64,000 nt of DNA, from the NCBI RefSeq assembly GCF_026625565.1, contig NZ_CP112998.1, positions 2,048,501-2,112,500 of the forward strand, written 5' to 3'. This document shows positions 57,834-64,000 of the stretch, piece after piece. The translations under genes were made by a program, and so were the position numbers. Origin of the DNA: Dyadobacter pollutisoli. Its GTDB lineage: Bacteria; Bacteroidota; Bacteroidia; Cytophagales; Spirosomataceae. Below the pieces are notes generated by a model that searched no databases, was not told where the DNA came from, and was given only the letters and a program-made list of their open reading frames with translations. Positions within the stretch are counted from its first letter, which is position 1. Every line of letters begins with the position of its first letter.

Positions 57834-60326
57834 TCACCTGGCTACGACCTGATAGACTTTGCCTTTTTCAGTTGCAAAGGAATTGGTATATCCGAGGTCT
57901 GTCTTTTCATTTTTGGTAACAACACCCTGAACGCTAACCGGTAATGCGGTTCTGAGCACACATTTACCACCGTTCAGTGATTTAATGGTCGATTTGGCAA
58001 GTTTGTTATTCTTCCAGTCCATGCTTACCTCGAAGCCGCCCCTTGCTCTCAGTCCTTTCACGCTGCCTTCTTTCCAAACGGAAGGTAAGGCTGGCAGCAG
58101 GCTTATTTCATCCAAATGACTCTGGATCAGCATTTCGGACATTCCCGCGGTTCCCGCAAAATTGCCGTCGATCTGAAAAGGAGGGTGTGCGTCGAAGAAG
58201 TTGGGATAGGTACCACCGCCCAACACACTGCCTTTCACATCGTTGGTGTACTGCATCAGCTGCCGGATAAGCTTGTAAGCATGGTCGCCGTCCAGCAAGC
58301 GCGCCCAAAAATTGATCTTCCAGCCCTTGCTCCACCCGGTACCGACGTCTCCTCGGATTTCGAGCGTTTTTTTGGCGGCTTCAAAAAATTTAGGGGTCAA
58401 TGTCGGGGAGATCTGCCGGCCCGGATGCAGACCGAACAAATGCGAAACATGGCGGTGCTGAGGATCGGTTTCGGGGAAGTCCTTGTACCATTCCTGCAGC
58501 TGGCCCTTGCTGCCGATTTGCAGCGGGAGCAGTTTCGAACGTTTTTCGATCAAAAGTTTGGTGAATGTCTCGTCGCTGCCCAGGATTTTACCCGCGTCGA
58601 TCAGGTTGGTAAACAGATCGTAAATGATGGACATATCCATGGTAGTACCAATGGAAACGGCCGCTTCCTTGCCATCTGCCTGCTTGAATTTGTTCTCCGG
58701 AGATGTGGACGGAGCCGTGACCAGGTAACCGTTTTTGTCCTCAACAAGCCATTCAAGGCTAAAAAGAGCTGCTTCTTTCATGATCGGATAGGCTTTTTCA
58801 CGAAGGAATGTTTTGTCGCCTGTAAAGCTGTAATGTTCCCACAGATGCTGGCAAAGCCAGTTCCCGCCCATATACCAGTTCGCCCACACAGGGTCGCCGT
58901 CGCCCACATTACCAACAGGGTTGGACATGCCCCATATGTCCGAGTTATGATGCGCAACCCAGCCACGTGCACCGTAAAATTCCTTTGCAGTCACCTTGCC
59001 TGTCTCCGAAAGGTCCTTGATCCAGTCGAGCAGGGGGACGTGCATTTCGGAAAGGTTAGCCACTTCTGCCGGCCAGTAATTCATTTCCGTATTAATATTG
59101 ATCGTGTAGTTAGAACTCCATGGCGGTCTCATTTCCTTGTTCCAGATTCCCTGCAGGTTAGCTGGCGGGCCGGCAGGAACACCTTTTAGTGCAGGACGGG
59201 AAGAGGAAATCAGCAAGTACCGACCAAATTGATAATACAACATTTCCAGTCCCGGATCGTAGCTGCCTTTGGAGTAGCTCATCAGGCGTTCGTCGGCGGG
59301 AAGTTTAATGTTGGGGTTGTTACTCGTCGTATCTTTTACATCCAATGTCAAACGGTTGAAAAGCGAATGATAGTCAGCAAGATGTGCGCTGAGCAATGCG
59401 GCATATGGCTTAGCAAGAGCCTTATTCATGTAATTTTGTGCCAATGCTTTTTCATCTTTTCCATCCTTGTCCGGGCATTTGTCGAAACCGTTAAAACTCG
59501 ATGCTGCCGACAAATAAATGGTCACTTCAGTCGCATTTTTGACATGCACACCAGCGGTATCCGTTGCGATTTGCCCGTCTTTGCTCACCGCCTTAATCCT
59601 GAACTGAAAGCGTGGTCCGCTACATCCCGAAGCATCTTCATAAATGATAGGCTGCTGATTTTTAGGGTTATAGTAGTTTGGCGCGACGTGTGCCGGAGCT
59701 TTCCCACTCACGACCAGCTCTTTTGTTGCCGATGCAGAAAGGGCATATTTCAACTGGCTGCTGGCCGAAACTACGAAATTGAGCTTTTTAGGCTGCGAGG
59801 CAGTGATTTTAATGACAAGAATATTGTCCGGGGCCGATGTGAAAACCGCTCGTTTGTACTCCACACCATTCACTGTAAATCTGGTGGAAGCCACCGCGTT
59901 TTCAATGTTAAGATCACGGTAATAGGCTGTGGGTTTGGCCCCTTGCAGGTCCTGGACGATTTTGACATCGCCCATGGGCATGTAGGATTCCGTAAAAAGT
60001 CCTTGCATTTTCTGGGCCAGCTCATTGGCTTTCTGGTAATCCTCTTCTTTCAAAAGTGCGTCCCTGAGTTGCGGCAGGTAGGAGGGCGACTCGGGATTTA
60101 CCTTCGTTTTGACCGGCCCGCCCGACCATAATGTGCTCTCGTTGAGCTGTAAAAGCTCTTCTTCGACACCTCCGAAAACCATTGCTCCGATGTGGCCGTT
60201 ACCGACAGGCAGCGCTTCTACCCACTGCGTGGCAGGCTGTTTGTACCAAAGTGTAAGATTTTGTTTTTGTGCGTGAACCTGTGAGACCAGGCCGCAGAAA
60301 ACGGTTAATAGTAGCGTTTTTCTCAT
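57834..60326 (-). CDS. secreted glycoside hydrolase family 95 (alpha-L-fucosidase-like)
   Basis: 830 residues from the ATG at 60326 (signal peptide MRKTLLLTVFCGLVSQVHAQ). The ATG at 60413 adds a polar leader and is rejected. GH95 features: N-terminal ALPVGNGHIGAMVFGG and LLQLNESTLWSGGP, catalytic-domain asparagines and Glu in TININTEMNYWPAEVANLSE, HHNSDIWGM, VSHLFGLHPGRQISP and FQIDGNFAGTAGMSEML. The family mostly removes alpha-1,2-linked fucose or galactose from glycans such as mucin, xyloglucan or algal fucans. No SusCD or other hydrolase is adjacent. It is transcribed alone. Confidence 0.92.
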   Translation of the reverse strand: MRKTLLLTVFCGLVSQVHAQKQNLTLWYKQPATQWVEALPVGNGHIGAMVFGGVEEELLQLNESTLWSGGPVKTKVNPESPSYLPQLRDALLKEEDYQKANELAQKMQGLFTESYMPMGDVKIVQDLQGAKPTAYYRDLNIENAVASTRFTVNGVEYKRAVFTSAPDNILVIKITASQPKKLNFVVSASSQLKYALSASATKELVVSGKAPAHVAPNYYNPKNQQPIIYEDASGCSGPRFQFRIKAVSKDGQIATDTAGVHVKNATEVTIYLSAASSFNGFDKCPDKDGKDEKALAQNYMNKALAKPYAALLSAHLADYHSLFNRLTLDVKDTTSNNPNIKLPADERLMSYSKGSYDPGLEMLYYQFGRYLLISSSRPALKGVPAGPPANLQGIWNKEMRPPWSSNYTININTEMNYWPAEVANLSEMHVPLLDWIKDLSETGKVTAKEFYGARGWVAHHNSDIWGMSNPVGNVGDGDPVWANWYMGGNWLCQHLWEHYSFTGDKTFLREKAYPIMKEAALFSLEWLVEDKNGYLVTAPSTSPENKFKQADGKEAAVSIGTTMDMSIIYDLFTNLIDAGKILGSDETFTKLLIEKRSKLLPLQIGSKGQLQEWYKDFPETDPQHRHVSHLFGLHPGRQISPTLTPKFFEAAKKTLEIRGDVGTGWSKGWKINFWARLLDGDHAYKLIRQLMQYTNDVKGSVLGGGTYPNFFDAHPPFQIDGNFAGTAGMSEMLIQSHLDEISLLPALPSVWKEGSVKGLRARGGFEVSMDWKNNKLAKSTIKSLNGGKCVLRTALPVSVQGVVTKNEKTDLGYTNSFATEKGKVYQVVAR

Positions 60327-60413
60327 TGATTTTAACGTGCTGAAATGCTTGTCCAGGATCGGTTTGATGCCGGTCGGACGCTTCAAATCGAACCGGCGGT
60401 TGAAGTACGCCAT

Positions 60414-60958
60414 TTCGATTAATAATTTGAGATCAATGTTAAAATAGCTTAATGTTTTGGTAGAATCAGGGAATATCTTTGTATAAATCTATTATTCCTT
60501 CGTATTGTTTAAAGAAAAATCCAGCTTTTAACGGATCATTGAGAGAAATTATCATTTACAATAAATTCAAAAATTGATGGTATAACGTTGTAACAATTTC
60601 CAATGAATTGCTGCGCAGGTAATACAAAAAGCAAAACGGGAAAGTGATAATTTTGAATTACACAACCCTGCACGCCTACGGCATTAATCTACCATGTACA
60701 TTAACGTTTACCGCCTGGCGGCGGCTACCAATATTGCGTCCCTGACGGGACTTGCATTTAGGGTATCAAGTGAAACTCGTTTTTATTTGGCAAGGAAAAA
60801 TTCAAAAAAGATAAAAGCTGAGCGATAGACGAGAGCAGGCCGAGTTGCAGACATCCCAGAGGGATGAAATATTGGTAGCCGTAAAAACGGGTACAAGGAT
60901 TTGCAAAAGTGCCGTAGGTACGCAACCTACGGCACCGGCCAATAAATAGGATTACACA
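60414..60958. repeat. gene-free region with REP-like repeat cluster
   Basis: No gene is seen. The first 240 bases are AT-rich and carry the GH95 upstream region. From 60671 a mosaic of short repeats follows: cctacggc (60675-60682), ccgcctggcgg (60711-60721), motif copy 2 (60723-60752) with hairpin gtccc-tgac-gggac, inverted motif copy 3 (60852-60880) with hairpin catccc-aga-gggatg, ccgt-aaaa-acgg (60879-60890), and an 11-base-arm hairpin gtgccgtaggt / acctacggcac (60909-60935). The same pieces occur at 27791-27879. Arrangement and hairpins resemble REP/BIME elements. Confidence 0.65.
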
Positions 60959-61483
60959 TTACCTCGCTTTTGCGAAAGTTTTCAGCAACGGAGCGTCGAA
61001 TGTGACTTCCACAGTTGGCCCACCGGCAGCCGATTGATCAAATTTCAATGTACCAGCCAGACGTTCCTTCGAATCAGTGGTCAGCGAGAGTGTTTCGTTG
61101 ACTACCGTTCCGGAATATTGTACAAGCTGGCCATTCAGGCTGACCCAGTAAAGCAGCCTGGGGGCAGCATCGAGGTCAACCTGCAAACCTTCAATGTGCA
61201 CATCCACGCAGTTCATTGCGTCGCAGGATTTGATCTTGCTGTCAATGTTTGTTCCGGTGAAAATCAGTCTGCGGATCTTCTTTTTGTCGTCGAATGCGTC
61301 CGGTCCGCTTACGAACCGCGCGAATTGAAGATCTACATTGAAAACCTTTTTAGGACCTTTGTACACCAGTTTGCCTTTGGAATTATCGGCTGCTACGAAT
61401 GCTAGCAACGCAAAAAACACTGCAAATCCTGTCAGTCCCGAAACGAGACGAAAATGATGCTGGAAATTGTATCGGATTTTCAT
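60959..61483 (-). CDS. membrane-anchored or secreted protein of unknown function
   Basis: 174 residues with one hydrophobic segment (about 16-33, LTGFAVFFALLAFVAA) and a soluble part of mainly beta strands. KSCDAMNCVDVHIEGLQVDL holds two cysteines that could form a disulfide. I do not recognise a domain. It follows the SRPBCC gene by 54 bases on the same strand and could be the third gene of that operon. A REP-like hairpin (60909-60935) lies just after its stop codon. Confidence 0.68.
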   Translation of the reverse strand: MKIRYNFQHHFRLVSGLTGFAVFFALLAFVAADNSKGKLVYKGPKKVFNVDLQFARFVSGPDAFDDKKKIRRLIFTGTNIDSKIKSCDAMNCVDVHIEGLQVDLDAAPRLLYWVSLNGQLVQYSGTVVNETLSLTTDSKERLAGTLKFDQSAAGGPTVEVTFDAPLLKTFAKAR

Positions 61484-61537
61484 ACGCTAGTTGGAAAAAG
61501 CATAAAATTTATCCGAATTTAACAAAAACGTAGATAT

Positions 61538-62077
61538 TTATACGTGTTCCAATTTGCTTTTGAGATTTCCCAAACTGATCTGAATGTCGTTGCCCACAAT
61601 GGAGTCCATATCCATGAAGAGCAGCATGAAATTCTTAGGCCAGTTCATGCCGCTGTTGTAAACCCAGGTGACCCGCGTTTGACCCGGTGACATCGCATCG
61701 GTTGACATAAATCCATTAGCCGTAAATTGGAATGGCGCCAGAAATCTAAGCTCAAATTCCACTCTTTCGCCGTCGATTATGCGTTTTGTCTCCAATTCAC
61801 CCTTTCCGGCCTTTTTATCGTTGCTTTCGAAAGTCAGTATAGAGCCCGGTTTTCCGTCGGGAGATCCTTTAAAACCAATTTTCGTGTGGGGATCGAGGGA
61901 CAGCCATTTGCTGTAAGATTTTTGGTTGCTATTCAATTTAATGTAATCGAACACCTCCTGTTTCGGGACATTGATGACAACCTGCCTTACCAAAGTATAT
62001 TTATCCTTAGTGAACATGGCAACAACGGCGGCCAAAGAGACAATAGCAATCACGAATACTAAAATTTTCAGTATCAT
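61538..62077 (-). CDS. SRPBCC-family (START/Bet v1-like) protein
   Basis: 179 residues with an N-terminal membrane segment (about 2-23) and a Bet v1-like fold typical of polyketide cyclase/AHSA1-type proteins: VINVPKQEVFDYIKLN, KSYSKWLSLDPHTKIG, GSILTFESNDKKAGKGE, TRVTWVYNSGMN. Such proteins bind hydrophobic small molecules, and enzymatic activity is not proven for most. It is 39 bases after the VOC gene and probably co-transcribed. Confidence 0.82.
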   Translation of the reverse strand: MILKILVFVIAIVSLAAVVAMFTKDKYTLVRQVVINVPKQEVFDYIKLNSNQKSYSKWLSLDPHTKIGFKGSPDGKPGSILTFESNDKKAGKGELETKRIIDGERVEFELRFLAPFQFTANGFMSTDAMSPGQTRVTWVYNSGMNWPKNFMLLFMDMDSIVGNDIQISLGNLKSKLEHV

Positions 62078-62116
62078 TTTTTTGAAGTTAAAATGTTGGA
62101 AATTGGTTTGTTGTAA

Positions 62117-62533
62117 TTATGTAAATTCAATCATCCATTGAATACCGAATTTGTCCCGGCACATGCCGAAGTAGGAGCCCCAGAAGGTTTTGTTCAATGG
62201 CATTTCTACGTCGCCGTCGTCGGAAAGTTTTTCAAAAAGCCGGTTCGTTTCTTCCACGCTTTCGGTATGGATCACAATGTGAAAATTGTTGCCGGCCTCC
62301 ACTTTCTGATCCATCACGTCCAATGTGTCCGTAGCCATGATGGTAATGACATCCGACACTTTTAATGACACGTGAATGAGCTTGTGCTGCTCGTGGGCGG
62401 GGATTTTGTCTCCGCCTGGTATCTCACCGTACCTCGAAAAAATGGAGAATTCTCCTCCCAGAATTGATTTGTAATATAGCATTGCTTCTTCTGCATTGCC
62501 GGCAAAATGTAAGTAAGGGGTCAGGTTACGCAT
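62117..62533 (-). CDS. VOC-family protein (PhnB/glyoxalase-like)
   Basis: 138 residues with the double beta-alpha-beta fold of the PhnB-like VOC group: LTPYLHFAGNAEEAMLYYKS, GGEFSIFSRYGEIPG, HVSLKVSDVITIMATD, WGSYFGMCRDKFGIQWMIEF. Relatives are often annotated as glyoxalase/bleomycin-resistance or 3-demethylubiquinone methyltransferase-like, but their reactions are mostly unknown. It is first in an operon with the SRPBCC gene and is divergent from the GlxA-type regulator. Confidence 0.87.
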   Translation of the reverse strand: MRNLTPYLHFAGNAEEAMLYYKSILGGEFSIFSRYGEIPGGDKIPAHEQHKLIHVSLKVSDVITIMATDTLDVMDQKVEAGNNFHIVIHTESVEETNRLFEKLSDDGDVEMPLNKTFWGSYFGMCRDKFGIQWMIEFT

Positions 62534-62554
62534 ACTTGAACAGGTTTATGGTTA

Positions 62555-62642
62555 CAAAATTATTGGCAATAATTTACATTGAGACATGGTAAATGCGACA
62601 TTCTGTAGTGGGTGTTTGCGACAAAGTTTTGGTTTAATTTTG
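62555..62642. promoter_or_regulatory. divergent TAnnTTTG promoters and direct repeats before the GlxA-type regulator
   Basis: Minus strand: TAATTTTG (62555-62562), exact -7 match for the VOC operon. Plus strand: TTTG (62615-62618), 16 bases, TAATTTTG (62635-62642), exact match for the regulator, with ATG 62647 only 5 bases later, suggesting a leaderless mRNA. Two copies of tgcgaca (62594-62600 and 62617-62623, 23 bases apart) overlap the plus-strand -33 region and could be AraC-type binding sites. Confidence 0.45.
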
Positions 62643-62646
62643 CAGC

Positions 62647-63624
62647 ATGATAACCATATCGATCCTCGCCCTCAAAAACGCCGTCATGGCCTCTGTCGCC
62701 GACTCGCGTAATGTGTTCGCTACTGTGAACGAATTTTTGAAACACTCAGGTCGCGCCCCGTTGTTTCAGGTGCAATTAGTAGCATTAACGCAGGAAGTAA
62801 AACTAAATGACGGACTTTTTTCTATCCATCCTGATGCCGTACTGACCGATATCAGGCACACGGATCTGATCATTATTCCGGCCATGAGCGGGGATATGAT
62901 GAGCGCTACGCATATGAACAGGGGTTACGCGGGCTGGATCGCACGGCAGTACAAGGGTGGGGCCGAGGTGGCAAGTCTTTGCGTAGGGGCATTTTTGCTT
63001 GCTTTTTCAGGTTTGTTGAAAGGAAAGCAATGTACTACGCACTGGTCTTACGCGAATGAGTTCCGGTATTTTTATCCGGATGTCAAACTCGTGGACGAAA
63101 AACTGATCACCGACCAGAACGGCCTGTATTCCAGCGGCGGTAACAATGCTTACTGGAACCTGCTTTTGCATTTGGTTGAAAAATATACCGATCGTAAAAT
63201 GGCCATTCAAATGGCCAAACACTTTGTAATTGATATTGATAAAACCATGCAATCGCCTTTTGTGGTGTTCCATGGGTTGAAAGATCATGAAGACGAAGTG
63301 ATTAGAAAGGCGCAGGAATACATTGAACAGAATTACCAGGAAAAACTCGTGGTGGATCAGCTGGCGGTTCAGTTTAATGTTACCCGGAGGACATTCGAAC
63401 GCAGGTTTAAAAAAGCAACCCGGAATACGGTGGTAGAATATATTCAGCGCGTAAAAGTGGAGGCGACCAAAATGCAGCTGGAAACCGGGAGAAAATCGGT
63501 CAACGAAATCATGTACGATGTCGGCTACTCGGATATCCAGACTTACCGTGACGTGTTCAAGAGAATTACCGGTATGACGCCCGTTGAGTACCGCAACAAA
63601 TACAACAAAGAAGCCAGCCTGTAA
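62647..63624 (+). CDS. GlxA-type AraC-family transcriptional regulator
   Basis: 325 residues: an N-terminal DJ-1/PfpI-like domain (about 1-190; ISILALKNAVMASV, DLIIIPAMSGDMM, nucleophile-elbow Cys in VASLCVGAFLLAFSGLLKG) and a complete C-terminal AraC DNA-binding domain (about 215-315; VVDQLAVQFNVTRRTFERRF, VNEIMYDVGYSDIQTYRDVF, MTPVEYRNKY). Such regulators use the DJ-1-like part to sense small molecules. It is divergent from the VOC/SRPBCC operon, which it probably controls. The start at 62647 is required for the first strand of the fold. Confidence 0.9.
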   Translation: MITISILALKNAVMASVADSRNVFATVNEFLKHSGRAPLFQVQLVALTQEVKLNDGLFSIHPDAVLTDIRHTDLIIIPAMSGDMMSATHMNRGYAGWIARQYKGGAEVASLCVGAFLLAFSGLLKGKQCTTHWSYANEFRYFYPDVKLVDEKLITDQNGLYSSGGNNAYWNLLLHLVEKYTDRKMAIQMAKHFVIDIDKTMQSPFVVFHGLKDHEDEVIRKAQEYIEQNYQEKLVVDQLAVQFNVTRRTFERRFKKATRNTVVEYIQRVKVEATKMQLETGRKSVNEIMYDVGYSDIQTYRDVFKRITGMTPVEYRNKYNKEASL

Positions 63625-63783
63625 GCTTCAAAAATGTACGATTAGCACCGGTATTTGTCCGCAAGTATCCGGCAAAACTGCTTCGGGACACTTTAATGCA
63701 TTATTTTGATAAAAAAGATAAAAATTATGGGGTATATTCTCAAAATTGGAGTCTCATCTAATAAATGAGTCAGCAAGAGCATA

Positions 63784-64000
63784 ATGAGAGCACGTATCAC
63801 TCCTGATGAAGCGCAAAAACTTTGGAATGACTACCAGTCGGGCGATATGTATGCGCTGGCGAACATTATGCAGAGCTACTATTCTGACCTTTTTCATTGG
63901 GGGTTACGACTGCACGCGGAGCGGGAATTTGTAAAGGATTGTATTCAGGATATGTTTGTCAAGCTCTGGAAAATGCAGGAGTCGGTGAATGCGGTTGAAA
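63784..64000 (+). CDS. RNA polymerase ECF sigma-70 factor, N-terminal part cut by the window end
   Basis: An open frame from ATG 63784 to the window end, 72 codons. The translated region starts MRARITPDEAQKLWNDY and continues with LANIMQSYYSDLFHWGLRLH and DCIQDMFVKLWKM, the typical sigma-70 region 2.1-2.2 pattern of Bacteroidota ECF factors. These usually pair with an anti-sigma factor and a SusC-type transporter downstream. The 159 bases between the regulator stop and this ATG show no gene. Confidence 0.85.
   Translation, partial: MRARITPDEAQKLWNDYQSGDMYALANIMQSYYSDLFHWGLRLHAEREFVKDCIQDMFVKLWKMQESVNAVE

Noticed and set aside
58116..60131. Long plus-strand open frames (357 and 300 codons) opposite the GH95 gene
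   Set aside because: Their composition follows the antisense of a conserved enzyme, and no protein motif is visible.

Overview
The window is a chromosomal segment of a Bacteroidota bacterium, most likely of the order Cytophagales and Dyadobacter-like (inference from gene content, no database search). Signs of this are a SusC/SusD pair, a CusA/CzcA pump fused to a TolC-like domain, many c-cytochrome or cupredoxin-linked sugar dehydrogenases, Tat-exported Gfo/Idh/MocA and TIM-barrel proteins, no consistent Shine-Dalgarno sites, and several matches to the Bacteroidota promoter box TAnnTTTG. No tRNA, rRNA, CRISPR array, insertion sequence or prophage was seen.

Layout. 1-8.3 kb: an HD-domain protein, a three-gene minus-strand operon (two tandem paralogous secreted amidohydrolases, then a PQQ-type dehydrogenase with a cytochrome c tail), and a two-gene operon (UDP-galactopyranose-mutase-like flavoprotein plus an ArnT-like membrane glycosyltransferase). 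8.4-11.2 kb: a LytS/LytTR two-component pair followed by an AraC-like gene that ends before its second helix-turn-helix. 11.4-19.4 kb: a luciferase-like monooxygenase, a Gfo/Idh/MocA oxidoreductase, a sialate-acetylesterase-like protein, a Nudix-type regulator with a degenerate Nudix box, and, divergent from it, a large secreted sugar dehydrogenase with a sugar isomerase-like partner. 19.5-22 kb: a lone MacB/FtsX-type permease between two strong hairpins. 22.1-29.3 kb: DapA-like and DadA-like enzymes that resemble part of the hydroxyproline pathway, then a DUF885 protein, an M61 peptidase lacking its PDZ domain, and an Xaa-Pro aminopeptidase. 29.4-41.3 kb: SusD, SusC, a 1191-residue ThuA/dehydrogenase/HEAT/LamG-like/cupredoxin lipoprotein, a DPP-IV-type peptidase and an AraC regulator. 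41.4-47.4 kb: a heavy-metal RND efflux operon. 47.6-49.6 kb: a three-gene module of a small unknown protein, a 7-TM protein and an orphan histidine kinase. 50.1-57.8 kb: Tat-exported phospholipase C, a receiver protein, a hybrid histidine kinase split by a frameshift at a run of nine A, and a metallophosphoesterase. 57.8-64 kb: a GH95 fucosidase, a 545-base intergenic region of REP-like repeats, a small operon (VOC, SRPBCC) divergent from a GlxA-type AraC regulator, and the start of an ECF sigma factor.

Common theme. Much of the window looks built for breaking down polymeric or glycosylated matter at the cell surface and in the periplasm: oxidation by PQQ-type or PVC-type dehydrogenases, deacetylation, fucose removal, TonB-dependent uptake, and peptidases suited to proline-rich peptides. 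Observations most worth following are the three-gene signalling module, the split histidine kinase, the cupredoxin-tailed ThuA fusion, the hydroxyproline/Xaa-Pro neighbourhood, the internal signal peptide in the CzcA-TolC fusion, and the REP-like repeat family.
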